From Acidobacteria bacterium UBA2994 (GTDB taxonomy: Bacteria; Acidobacteriota; Vicinamibacteria; Vicinamibacterales; UBA8438), in the NCBI GenBank assembly GCA_002346545.1, contig DEAA01000044.1, positions 101,868 through 165,867 of the forward strand: DNA of 64,000 nt. Direction: 5' to 3'. Within the stretch, counting starts at the first letter, position 1, and each line of letters opens with the position of its first letter. The notes under the pieces are model-generated. The model saw nothing but the letters and a program-made list of their open reading frames with translations, did no database searches and was not told the origin of the DNA. The translations under genes were made by a program, and so were the position numbers. Below are positions 37,757 through 46,283 of the stretch, piece by piece.

Positions 37757-38476
37757 CTACTCGATCGCCAAAAGCTCAACCTCGAAGAGGAGCGCGGCGT
37801 TGCCGGGGATGCCGGGACGGCCCTGGGGACCGTAGGCGAGGTCGGGCGGGCAGATGAGCTTGCTCTTTCCGCCGACAGCGATCTGTTGCAGTCCCTCGGT
37901 CCAGCAGGGAATGACCTGGCTCAAGCCGAAGGTCGCAGGCTCACCGCGGTCGACCGAGCTGTCGAACACGGTGCCGTCCCGGAGGGTGCCGTGGTAGTGG
38001 ACCCGGACAGTGTCGGCGGCGGTGGGGGTGGTGCCGGTCCCGGCCGTCATCTCCTGGATGACGATGCCCGAGTCGGTGCGCACCGCACCAGCGATGGCCG
38101 CCTGCTCCTCGATAAAGGCATTCGCCAGCTCGAGCTCGCCCTCGGAGGCGACGGCGACCCGGGCCTCCACGAAGCCCTGGATCTGCGGGCCGAACTCGTT
38201 CAGCGCGACCAACGCTTCTGCACCCAGCACCGCATCACTTAGCCCGCGCTGCACGTAGGCGAGCTCGTCGGCCGTCAGTCCGGCCGGTATCACGTTCTGG
38301 GCCAGCGCCTGCCCCAATGCGTTCAGAATCCGCTGGTCGTCGGTTTCGGGCACGCCGTCCGACATCGGCGCGGACGAAGATCCACCCAAGCCGGCGCCCC
38401 CGGTTCCGCCCTGACCACACGCGATCAGGAAACAGCCGGCGGCAATCAGAAGAATCATGGAAAGTGCGGTCCGCAT
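37757..38476 (-). CDS. FKBP-type peptidyl-prolyl isomerase lipoprotein
   Basis: 239 residues. Lipoprotein signal (MILLIAAGCFLIAC). An N-terminal FKBP-N helical region (about 45-130) is followed by a complete FKBP domain: VRVHYHGTLRDGTVFDSS, QVIPCWTEGLQ, and AYGPQGRPGIPGNAALLFEVELL. Most active-site aromatics are kept. Assists folding of exported proteins. Ends 9 bases from the M16 gene on the opposite strand. Confidence 0.92.
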   Translation of the reverse strand: MRTALSMILLIAAGCFLIACGQGGTGGAGLGGSSSAPMSDGVPETDDQRILNALGQALAQNVIPAGLTADELAYVQRGLSDAVLGAEALVALNEFGPQIQGFVEARVAVASEGELELANAFIEEQAAIAGAVRTDSGIVIQEMTAGTGTTPTAADTVRVHYHGTLRDGTVFDSSVDRGEPATFGLSQVIPCWTEGLQQIAVGGKSKLICPPDLAYGPQGRPGIPGNAALLFEVELLAIE

Positions 38477-38768
38477 GGCTGGTTCCTTTCGGGAGAATCG
38501 CGACGCTGAAGCGCGCCGCGATCGCGGCGAGTGTGGCCGGATCTTACGTCTTTCCGGGCGCCGAGGTCACGTCTTCTAAGCTCGTCGGCGGCAAACGCCA
38601 AGCGGGTCTTAGCCGCCGGATAAACAGATGCTTTTGACCTAGCTGCGACAGACCGCGAATCGCCCAGGTCGGAACGCACTGCCGACGCCAGCTGCGGCAA
38701 GTCGCCGAGGGGAATGATTGCCGACGACCACCGATTAGGACCACGGACAGCCGTAGCGGGACGCTATC
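38477..38768. other. Intergenic region
   Basis: 292 bases upstream of the FKBP gene and downstream of the VTT gene. I see no protein-like frame and no strong hairpin; it must hold the FKBP promoter. Confidence 0.4.
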
Positions 38769-39353
38769 TCAGGAGATCGCGGCCTGGGCGCTGCGTCCGC
38801 GGAACCACTGTATCGCGACATAGAGCAGGACGGCGCCGAGCAGAACGGCCCCCACCAGCGGGTAGTTCTCTTGGAGCGCCTCGAGGGCGCGGTCACCCAG
38901 CCGGACGGCCAGATACGCTTCAGCACTGAACCGGATCATCCGGGCCACGAAGACAGCCGCCACGAAACGAGGCCACGGCATGCCGACTAGGCCCGCCACC
39001 AACATGAACACCTTGGTAGGAAAGGGCGGCGGCGCGAGCAACGCCACCGTCACGGCCGCCACGTCGTTTTCGCGAACCTTGGCGGTCACCCGCTCGACCT
39101 TCTCCGGGTCGAGCCGCCGCACCGCAACCTCTCCGCCGGTCCGGCCGATCCGGTAGAGCACCAGACAGCCTAGGGTGGAACCCACGGACGCGATGAACGC
39201 CACCAGGAGAAAGAACGACGGCTGCTGCCAGGCCAGCAGCATCAAGACGATGTCGACCCCACCGGGCAGCGGGATCCCGGCCGAATCGAACATGGCGATC
39301 AGAAACAGCCCGGGGAGACCGAGGGTCAGCAGACTATCGCGCAATGCGTCCAT
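38769..39353 (-). CDS. VTT (DedA/YqaA-like) membrane protein
   Basis: 194 residues with about five membrane segments. GIPLPGG-D near the N-terminus, the central VVAGSTLGC-like stretch (IASVGSTLGCLVLYRIGR) and LAPPPFPTKVFMLVAGLVGMPWPRFV are the VTT-domain landmarks. Members include undecaprenyl-phosphate flippases; this one is closer in length and motif spacing to the YqaA subgroup, whose role is unclear. A TATAAT -10 lies 32 bases upstream. Confidence 0.88.
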   Translation of the reverse strand: MDALRDSLLTLGLPGLFLIAMFDSAGIPLPGGVDIVLMLLAWQQPSFFLLVAFIASVGSTLGCLVLYRIGRTGGEVAVRRLDPEKVERVTAKVRENDVAAVTVALLAPPPFPTKVFMLVAGLVGMPWPRFVAAVFVARMIRFSAEAYLAVRLGDRALEALQENYPLVGAVLLGAVLLYVAIQWFRGRSAQAAIS

Positions 39354-39385
39354 GAAAACGATGACCAGGTCGAGGTGACGGCGAG

Positions 39386-39414
39386 ATTATAGTCCTGCCG
39401 ACCCTCCGTGTCGT
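39386..39414 (-). promoter_or_regulatory. Promoter of the VTT membrane protein gene
   Basis: On the minus strand, TATAAT (39386-39391) with ACGACA (39409-39414, 4 of 6 to TTGACA) at a 17-base spacing. The ATG is 32 bases downstream of the -10, so a leader of about 25 bases. This is the best sigma-70-like promoter seen in the window. Confidence 0.65.
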
Positions 39415-39566
39415 GATATTCTAGAGGCTGGAAATCGAGCTGGCCCCGGGTGGTTGGACCTCGGAGCCGATGGGTCTTCCAACACGCTTTCCCCACAGCG
39501 CGTCGCTCTTGACAGACCCCTACGTCTGCTCCGGCAGGGCCTCATCTCGCCACAGGAGGTGCGTAT

Positions 39567-39821
39567 ATGGCAACACGCGGACGACCGACTCAGCAGAAAC
39601 GGCAACGTGAGCGCGCCCGGCAGGAACAGCGCAAGATAAAGGACGCGCGCCGACAAGAGGCCAAGGAGCGGCGCGATGCCGCCCCGCCGCCGCCGCCCGG
39701 AACCGATCCAGACCTGGACGGTATCGTGGCGGGTCCCCAGCCCATGAGCGACTGGCAGATCGAGGGCCTCGCGGAGTTCGAACCGAAGGACGACGAAGAA
39801 GAAGAGGCCGTCACCCAGTAG
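39567..39821 (+). CDS. Small charge-segregated protein
   Basis: 84 residues. Residues 1-38 are strongly basic and predicted helical (TQQKRQRERARQEQRKIKDARR), followed by a Pro stretch, then GPQPMSDWQIEGLAEF and an acidic tail (DDEEEE). AGGAGGTG seven bases before the ATG is a near-perfect ribosome site. Short proteins with this basic TQQKR-RERARQE start occur in several phyla without known function; nucleic-acid or ribosome association is a guess from charge. Confidence 0.75.
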   Translation: MATRGRPTQQKRQRERARQEQRKIKDARRQEAKERRDAAPPPPPGTDPDLDGIVAGPQPMSDWQIEGLAEFEPKDDEEEEAVTQ

Positions 39822-39970
39822 GCGCAGGTCAGCGGCGGCCCGACCACCCGCCACTCGGTCGTCCTGGCGAAACGCCACCATCGGAGTGACCAGGGTCGCC
39901 TGACGGGCCTGGAAATACGACGCCAACGCTGTTCGCATTGAGCGATGTCTCGAGCAGGTGCATAAAGTCC

Positions 39971-41809
39971 TCACTCGCTGGCGCGGACAACTTCGTCAAT
40001 CGAAGCGACCGCGATCGGATGATAGCCTGGCCGTGCGCGCTCGTAGATAGCGGCCGCACGGACGCGCCCTTCCGGCGTCGTGACGAGCTTGTCGTAGAGT
40101 GGTTTAATCAGTTTCCGTCGACCAATTTCGACGAGATACCGCTCGAGCCGTGACCAAGCCGGCTCGTACTGGTTGCAGACAGCGATCAGCAGCCAGGCGT
40201 GCGCCACCTCCGCGTTGCCAACCTCGGTGAGTCCGAAGGCAGCATCAAGCTCGCCAAGCTGAGCGGCCGACAGATTGGGCGGGAGCGAACGGAGAAAGTG
40301 GAGCCACTCCTGCGTGGTCCACTCCGCGGCGGACAATGTCGACGCCTCCCGCTCGCCCGCGACCCACTCGCCCGCCAAGGTAGCCACCCGGACGAGCATG
40401 TCCGACTCGCTTGTGGGCGCGTCATCCGGCAATCCCGCCTCTTCGATCCATCGTTCGACATCGATCGCGGCACGTATGTCGGCATCCTCGAGGTGCTCGT
40501 CGAGGTAGGTGACGAAATCGGCTGTGGCGATGCTCTGGAACGCGAAGTGGTCGAAGTAGCCGCGCAAGAACCGGTCGAAACGCTCCCGACCCGTCACCTC
40601 TTCAATCCGTCGAAGAAACAGCTCTCCCTTCAAATACGGCACCTGGGTAAAACCGTCGTCGGGATCGCGTCCGGTAAGGTCGACGTGCAGCACCTGATCG
40701 GCAGGCGGAAGCCGATCCAGTTCCTCGGCGAGGGTCTGCCAGTCGAGCGTCGCCTCCATCGCCACCCGCTCGGGTCCGAAAACCGCCTCAAGGATCCGGC
40801 GCTCCAGATACACCGTAAACCCTTCGTTCAGCCAGAAGTCGCGCCAGCTGGCATTGGTCACCAGGTTGCCCGACCAGGAGTGCGCTAGCTCGTGTGCGAC
40901 CAAACCCACCAGGCTCTTGTCTCCGGCGATCACGGTCGGAGTGGCGAAGGTCAGCCTCGGGTTCTCCATACCACCAAACGGAAAACTCGGCGGCAGGACC
41001 AGCAGGTCGTAGCGCTCCCACCGATACGGTCCGTAGAGCCGCTCGGTTGCCACCATCATCGCTTCGGTGTCGTCGAACTCGGCCGCGGCGGCTTCGACCA
41101 CCGACGGCTCGGCCCACACCCCGGTCCGGTGGCTCATAGCCCGGAACTCGAGAGCGCCGACGGCCAGAGCGATCAAATACGACGGAATCGACTGCCGCAT
41201 CTCGAACCGGAACTCACCATCGGACGGCGCGTCGAGATCGGTGTCCGCGCTCATCACCGCGCGGAGGGCAGGCGGCGTACGAACCGTGGCGGTGTAGGTC
41301 ACCCGGACTCCGGGCGTGTCCTGCAGCGGGATCCAGCTGCGGGCGTGGATGGCCTGCGACTGCGTGAACATGAACGGATGCTCACCGCCGGCGGTTTGTG
41401 ACGGCTCCAGCCACTGGACCCCCGAGGCCCCCACGCTGGTGCGATAACTGATACGCACTCGTGTGGCATCGGCGTCCAGGGTGATCCGGAGCCCCGCACC
41501 AAGCACCGGGTCCGCCTCGCCGAGGATGAACGCGGCCGCACGCCAAGTCCCGTCGGCGCTCGACTGCTCCACCGAGCTGACGGTCAGATCCCTCGTGTCG
41601 AGCCGGAGCTCGGCGGCGTCTGGCACGACTCGCTCGACCTGCAGCGTGGCGCTACCCTCCAGGGTCCGATCGTCGAAGCGCACGTCCCAGTCGAGGTCGA
41701 GGTGACGAACGACGATCTGGTCCGGGGTAGCGTAGGAGTGGGCATCAGATCCGTGCGGCATGATGGCATCCGATTCGAAAGGAGTCGTCGCCTGGCGATC
41801 ACAGGACAT
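39971..41809 (-). CDS. M1 family zinc aminopeptidase (LTA4H/aminopeptidase B-like)
   Basis: 612 residues if started at ATG 41809; ATG 41761 is also possible. Zinc motif H306-E-L-A-H310 followed by E329 18 residues on, with the exopeptidase motif GGMEN (279-283). The C-terminal armadillo-like helical region (about 480-600) matches leukotriene A4 hydrolase-type enzymes. No signal peptide visible, so probably cytoplasmic peptide breakdown. Divergent from thioredoxin. Confidence 0.92.
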   Translation of the reverse strand: MSCDRQATTPFESDAIMPHGSDAHSYATPDQIVVRHLDLDWDVRFDDRTLEGSATLQVERVVPDAAELRLDTRDLTVSSVEQSSADGTWRAAAFILGEADPVLGAGLRITLDADATRVRISYRTSVGASGVQWLEPSQTAGGEHPFMFTQSQAIHARSWIPLQDTPGVRVTYTATVRTPPALRAVMSADTDLDAPSDGEFRFEMRQSIPSYLIALAVGALEFRAMSHRTGVWAEPSVVEAAAAEFDDTEAMMVATERLYGPYRWERYDLLVLPPSFPFGGMENPRLTFATPTVIAGDKSLVGLVAHELAHSWSGNLVTNASWRDFWLNEGFTVYLERRILEAVFGPERVAMEATLDWQTLAEELDRLPPADQVLHVDLTGRDPDDGFTQVPYLKGELFLRRIEEVTGRERFDRFLRGYFDHFAFQSIATADFVTYLDEHLEDADIRAAIDVERWIEEAGLPDDAPTSESDMLVRVATLAGEWVAGEREASTLSAAEWTTQEWLHFLRSLPPNLSAAQLGELDAAFGLTEVGNAEVAHAWLLIAVCNQYEPAWSRLERYLVEIGRRKLIKPLYDKLVTTPEGRVRAAAIYERARPGYHPIAVASIDEVVRASE

Positions 41810-42010
41810 CGACACGCCCCGACGAACAGTGCGAGAACGATCCGGTGCAGAGCCGAGCACCCCATCGTGGTCAGGATACCAGCGGGCCCGGACGGTTGGG
41901 GTACACTGAGGGATGGCGCGAGACGTTGTGGGATCTCCCACAGCGGTGTAAGCGTCTCAAGAACGAGAAGCGGAGACGCGCCTAGGTAGCCAGGGGAAGG
42001 AGAACGGACG

Positions 42011-42361
42011 ATGGCTTCGGAGCATACGCTGACGTTCACCGATGCTGATTTCGAGCAGGCGGTGTTGCAGTCCGACAAGCCGGTGCTGGTGGATTTCTGG
42101 GCCGAGTGGTGCGGCCCGTGCCGGATGATTGCGCCGGCCGTCGAAGAACTGGCAGACGATTACGACGGTCGCGTGGCGGTGGGCAAGCTGAACATCGATG
42201 AGAACCCGAACACGCCGACGCAGTTTGGGGTGAGGTCGATCCCCACGCTGTTGCTCTTCAAGGGCGGCGAGGTAGTCGAAGCCACCGTTGGCGTGGCCGG
42301 GAAGGAACAGCTGGCTGCTCTGCTCGACAAGCACGCTGGCCAGAGCGCCGCCAGCGCGTAA
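42011..42361 (+). CDS. trxA: Thioredoxin
   Basis: 116 residues. Active site W33-C34-G-P-C37, cis-Pro segment [10 protein letters not shown] and the Gly-rich end all match thioredoxin 1. General cytoplasmic disulfide reductase; likely the electron donor for the Bcp peroxiredoxin elsewhere in the window. AAGGAGAACGG precedes the ATG, and a strong terminator follows. Confidence 0.96.
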   Translation: MASEHTLTFTDADFEQAVLQSDKPVLVDFWAEWCGPCRMIAPAVEELADDYDGRVAVGKLNIDENPNTPTQFGVRSIPTLLLFKGGEVVEATVGVAGKEQLAALLDKHAGQSAASA

Positions 42362-42388
42362 CCCCTACCTGCCGGCTCCATGTTCACG

Positions 42389-42422
42389 GAAGGCCCGCTC
42401 TTCAGAGCGGGCCTTCGCTTTG
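42389..42422 (+). terminator. Rho-independent terminator of trxA
   Basis: A 12-bp perfect stem, GAAGGCCCGCTC (42389-42400) and its complement (42405-42416), with a TTCA loop, followed by GCTTTG. It lies 28 bases after the trxA stop and also ahead of the convergent MBL gene, so it may serve both. Confidence 0.85.
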
Positions 42423-42454
42423 TACGAATCTCACCGTCCCAAAGCCAGACGCAC

Positions 42455-43453
42455 TCAGAAGACGTCCAGGTCCCGGCCGTAGAATACCTCCCCGTCGAAG
42501 CTCAGACGGACCTGCTCGACCATTTCCACGTCCGTGTCGCCGCTCAGATGCAGCTGGTGGGTGAGGATCACCATGCCCACACCCGCCTCGGCCGCGATCT
42601 GACCGACCTTGACGGCCGAGGTGTGGAACGTGCCGTGATATTGCTGCGTGGGCGCCTCACGCTCGCGCAACCCCGAGGCACCGTAGGCCTCGTGCACCAA
42701 CACGTCCGCCCCGCGCGCAATCTCAGCGAGTTCGTCGAACGGACCGGTGTCTCCCGAGATCACGATGGTGCGGTCGTTGGTGGTCAACTTGTAGCCGAAG
42801 GCGTACTCCCAGGTACCATGTGGCACCGCGAACGCCTCCACCCGGATGGCCTCATCCTCGTAAACCACGCCTGGGCTAATCTCTTGCGGCTCGACGACGA
42901 GCAGGTCCCGGCGCAGCTGTTCCGGGCCCTCGACCCGCACCCGAATGTCTTCGCTGAAGGCGTCGAGAAGCGAGTCGGTCATCTCTCTGAGCCCCGGTGG
43001 GCCGAAGGTCTGGAGCGGCGCGGCGCGACCCAGTACCCAGGGGGACAGGATGAGGTCGGGATAACCGAGGGTGTGGTCCGAGTGGAGGTGGGTAAAGAAC
43101 GCAATCCGCAGGTTCTGCGGCTGCAGTGCCGTGAGCCCGCTCACGATGGCGCCGGCTGCCGCCCGCCGGACGACACCGGGACCTGCGTCGACCAGATAGG
43201 CGGTACCGCCAGCCACCACCGCGGTAGCGGGTCCGAAGCGGCCCGGCTCGGCCCCCGGGGTCCCTGTGCCAAGCATGATGATCCAGGTCCGCGACGGGTC
43301 GCGGGCCTCGGTCTCGGCCGGCGTCACCGGCAGCTCGACCCGCTCGGGCGGCGGGGAAGAAGCTCCGCTGTCGCCGGAAGGTACCGCCGTGCAGCCCAGA
43401 CCGGCTAGGAGCCCCAGGACCGTCACCAATCCGGCCGTTCGTGGTGTTCGCAT
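42455..43453 (-). CDS. MBL-fold metallohydrolase lipoprotein (RNase Z/arylsulfatase-like)
   Basis: 332 residues. Lipoprotein signal (VLGLLAGLGC). Metal motif H122-L-H124-S-D126-H127 and later IVISGDTG with HEAYG fit the ElaC/RNase Z-type and alkylsulfatase-like MBL branch. An envelope location argues against tRNA processing; an exported esterase or phosphodiesterase is more likely. The ATG at 43453 is 7 bases downstream of a perfect TATAAT. Divergent from the DegP-like gene. Confidence 0.88.
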   Translation of the reverse strand: MRTPRTAGLVTVLGLLAGLGCTAVPSGDSGASSPPPERVELPVTPAETEARDPSRTWIIMLGTGTPGAEPGRFGPATAVVAGGTAYLVDAGPGVVRRAAAGAIVSGLTALQPQNLRIAFFTHLHSDHTLGYPDLILSPWVLGRAAPLQTFGPPGLREMTDSLLDAFSEDIRVRVEGPEQLRRDLLVVEPQEISPGVVYEDEAIRVEAFAVPHGTWEYAFGYKLTTNDRTIVISGDTGPFDELAEIARGADVLVHEAYGASGLREREAPTQQYHGTFHTSAVKVGQIAAEAGVGMVILTHQLHLSGDTDVEMVEQVRLSFDGEVFYGRDLDVF

Positions 43454-43460
43454 GGGCCGG

Positions 43461-43466
43461 ATTATA
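43461..43466 (-). promoter_or_regulatory. -10 element TATAAT abutting the MBL start codon
   Basis: TATAAT on the minus strand with seven bases (43454-43460) before the ATG at 43453. A transcript from it would begin at or within a base of the start codon (leaderless). The -35 is weak (AGGATA at 18-base spacing). Confidence 0.55.
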
Positions 43467-43519
43467 GCTGTGGGTTTTGTGCGGTATCCTGAGTGCTACT
43501 AGCGTTGAGGAGCCGCGCG

Positions 43520-44722
43520 ATGACAGATCCCCAGGACTCGATCCCCCTGAGCCGGTCGGCTCGCCTAGGGACGCTGTTCGCCTGGCTGGTGGCCCTAGCT
43601 GGCGCCGCCACGGCAGGCTGCAGTGTAGATTTTACGCCGTCGACGCAGGCAATCGCCGAAGAGCCTGAGGCTCCGGCCCAGCAGGTCTCCGGCGACAAGG
43701 ACCGGCCGAGCGCGGCGCAGCTCTCGGACATCCCGCCGCCCTACACAGATCTTCGCGCGGACGAGCAGGCGCGGATCAACCTCTTCGAGAACACGAGCCC
43801 GTCGGTGGTCTACATCTCCACGGTCACGCGTCGCACCGACTTCTTTGGCCGGGGCGTCAATGTGCCTCAAGGAAGCGGCACCGGATTCATGTGGGACGAC
43901 GAAGGGCACATAGTGACCAACTACCACGTGATCCAAGGCGCCTCGTCGGCCCGAGTCGTGATGCACGATCAGACGAGTCACATAGCCCTGTGGGTGGGCG
44001 GATCGCCCCGGCATGACCTGGCCGTTCTGAAAATCGACACGCCCGCCGACACCTTGAGCCAGGTCACGATCGGTGACAGCGACCGGCTGCGTGTCGGGCA
44101 GAGCGTCTACGCCATCGGGAACCCCTTTGGTCTGAACGCGACGCTCACCACCGGGATCGTGTCGGCTCTAAACCGGCAGATTCCCGGGCTGACTAGTGGC
44201 GACATCATTGAGAATGTGATCCAGATCGACGCGGCGATTAACCCGGGCAACTCAGGCGGGCCGTTGCTCGATAGCCAGGGCCGACTCATCGGCGTGAACA
44301 GCCAAATCGCCAGCCCGTCCGGGGCGTCGGCTGGTGTCGGATTCGCGGTACCCGTCAACACAGTCGAACGGGTGGTCCCCCAGCTGATCGCCAACGGTGA
44401 GTACACGCCCGCGCAGCTCGGTATCAGCGCCGCCTCGGGCCGCCTCAACCAGCTGGTGGCCCAACGGCTCGGCGTTTCAGGGGTGCTGATCGCCCAGATT
44501 GTCCCTGGATCGGGCGCCGACCGAGCCGGACTCCAGGGCACTGACCCCAATGCCGATCAACTCGGCGACATCATCGTCGAGGTGGATGGTGACACCGTCT
44601 CGACGCTCAGCGACCTCCGCATCGCGCTTGATCGGTATGAGCCTGGCGACGAAGTCGACGTGTCGCTCTATCGGGACGGCGACGTCGGCCGGGTGGAAAC
44701 CGTCCGCGTCCGTCTGATGTAG
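43520..44722 (+). CDS. DegP/HtrA-like trypsin-type serine protease with one PDZ domain
   Basis: 400 residues from the ATG at 43520, preceded by GAGGAG. Signal or lipoprotein-like region ends at LAGAATAGC. Catalytic triad: His136 (TNYHVI), Asp166 (HDLAVLK) and Ser245 (GNSGGP). One PDZ domain follows (about 290-395). Periplasmic protein quality control. The earlier GTG at 43493 has no ribosome site. A single PDZ is DegS-like, but the product lacks a clear retained membrane helix. Confidence 0.92.
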   Translation: MTDPQDSIPLSRSARLGTLFAWLVALAGAATAGCSVDFTPSTQAIAEEPEAPAQQVSGDKDRPSAAQLSDIPPPYTDLRADEQARINLFENTSPSVVYISTVTRRTDFFGRGVNVPQGSGTGFMWDDEGHIVTNYHVIQGASSARVVMHDQTSHIALWVGGSPRHDLAVLKIDTPADTLSQVTIGDSDRLRVGQSVYAIGNPFGLNATLTTGIVSALNRQIPGLTSGDIIENVIQIDAAINPGNSGGPLLDSQGRLIGVNSQIASPSGASAGVGFAVPVNTVERVVPQLIANGEYTPAQLGISAASGRLNQLVAQRLGVSGVLIAQIVPGSGADRAGLQGTDPNADQLGDIIVEVDGDTVSTLSDLRIALDRYEPGDEVDVSLYRDGDVGRVETVRVRLM

Positions 44723-44807
44723 TGAATCCAGACGAACCCGCAGACTGCAAACGAAGTAGACGCCATACCCTCAAGAAGTTCGGCCGTAGTGGCGACGTTG
44801 TGATTGA

Positions 44808-46172
44808 CTAGCGCCCGGCCGTCTTCAACTGATGCCAGGCGCTCAGCCCCGGGTCCCGGAGGACGCCGAAAATCCGTTCGTGGTCAACCCATACCCGGGT
44901 GCCGGTGACGTCGACACCGGCAAAATCGCAGTAGACAAGCGCGAACGCCACCGCGTACTGCGCGGGGAGCCGATCATCGCCCACCTCGTCGGCGATCTCG
45001 TCGTAGGCTGGGTCCGCCTCGGCGATCCAGGCGGCAGCCTGCTCGAGGCCCTGAGCCCTAGGTATGTAGAGCAGCGGCGAGTCGGCAACCCGATACGTGC
45101 CAACCTGCATGGCATACATCAGTGCGCTCAGCTGCGGATTCTGTCCCGGGGGCACCGGCACCAGCGTCTCGTCGGCGCCGGACGGCGGTAGATCGCGCTG
45201 ACGCCCCACCGCGCGCAGCTGCCAGGCGAGTGGCTCGTCGTCGAACAACCGTACCCAGCCATCGCGGCGAGCCACCATGTCCCGGCGGCCCTCGGGGGCG
45301 ACGAACGACATCCCGACCGGCGAGGTCACGACCAAACGCGCACCACTCAGATTCCGGACGTTGATGGTGACGCTGGACGCGTCACGGCCGCGCACCTCGG
45401 CTTCAACCAGCCCCCGGGCCATGGCATCGAACAGATCGACGCTCTGCACACGTGCACCGGGCACAGTGGCATCGTCGGCCCTAGTCAGGATAAACAGATG
45501 CTGACCAGGCAAGAACTCGTGCAGGTCGACCAGGGCGAAGCCGGCGGGCAGCCACTCGGCCAGCACCTGCCGGACCGACATCGCGTGGTCCGCCTTAAGG
45601 TGGTCGCCGGTCCCATCCTCGACCCGATACTCGAGCAGCGCCACCCGACCGCCCGGAGCGAGCGAGGCGCGCATCCCAGCGAGCATCGCCTCGTAGTCCG
45701 ACATCTCGTGGTAGACGTCGGCCAGGATGATCCAGTCCACATCGCCCGCGGGCAGATTCGGGTCGTCCGGCGTGCCCAGCACCGGCACGACTCCGTCCAC
45801 ACCCTCCTGGGCGGCGAGATCCCGCATGATGTCCAGCATCTCGGGCTGGATGTCGACGCAGTACACACGTCCAGCCGGCGCCACGTGCGGCGCTATCCGC
45901 CGGGCGTAATAGCCCGAGCCACACCCGATGTCGGCGACCACATCGCCCGGCTCGAGGCCCATCGTCTCGAGCACTTCGTCGGGGCGCTCCTCGGCCACCC
46001 GCTCCGCCCGCTCGAGCCACTGTGCGCCGCGGAAACTCATGAAGTCGGCGGGCACCCGATGGCGCTCGGTCCGATCGGGCTCGCTCACCTGCGCCTGGGT
46101 CCACACGGGAGTCAGGAGCCCGCAGGCGAGCGACAGCACGATCCAGCTCCACAGGGTCCTGGTGTCGGTCAT
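44808..46172 (-). CDS. Exported SAM-dependent methyltransferase-like protein
   Basis: 454 residues from ATG 46172. Residues 1-28 look like a cleavable signal peptide (WSWIVLSLACGLLTPVWTQAQ), odd for a SAM enzyme because SAM is cytoplasmic. Motif I ADIGCGSGYYA (80-90), CVDI (104-107) and ADVYHEM support a class I methyltransferase fold. A second, unrecognised domain occupies about 260-454 (NVRNLSGARLVVTSPVG). Either the signal is a membrane anchor or the protein no longer uses SAM. Confidence 0.78.
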   Translation of the reverse strand: MTDTRTLWSWIVLSLACGLLTPVWTQAQVSEPDRTERHRVPADFMSFRGAQWLERAERVAEERPDEVLETMGLEPGDVVADIGCGSGYYARRIAPHVAPAGRVYCVDIQPEMLDIMRDLAAQEGVDGVVPVLGTPDDPNLPAGDVDWIILADVYHEMSDYEAMLAGMRASLAPGGRVALLEYRVEDGTGDHLKADHAMSVRQVLAEWLPAGFALVDLHEFLPGQHLFILTRADDATVPGARVQSVDLFDAMARGLVEAEVRGRDASSVTINVRNLSGARLVVTSPVGMSFVAPEGRRDMVARRDGWVRLFDDEPLAWQLRAVGRQRDLPPSGADETLVPVPPGQNPQLSALMYAMQVGTYRVADSPLLYIPRAQGLEQAAAWIAEADPAYDEIADEVGDDRLPAQYAVAFALVYCDFAGVDVTGTRVWVDHERIFGVLRDPGLSAWHQLKTAGR

Positions 46173-46283
46173 GGTGGTGATATCCTCCGCTGGTCCCTCC
46201 AGCATAACCTCACCACCGTCTGATACGCTGCCCGCAGGATGGGGGGCGAAACTCCGTCGGCCGCGCGCTAGCTGTTTCTCACC

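Noticed and set aside
39509..39514. Exact TTGACA upstream of the small protein gene
   Set aside because: No -10 is found 16-18 bases downstream (CCGGCA at that place), so it is not called a promoter.
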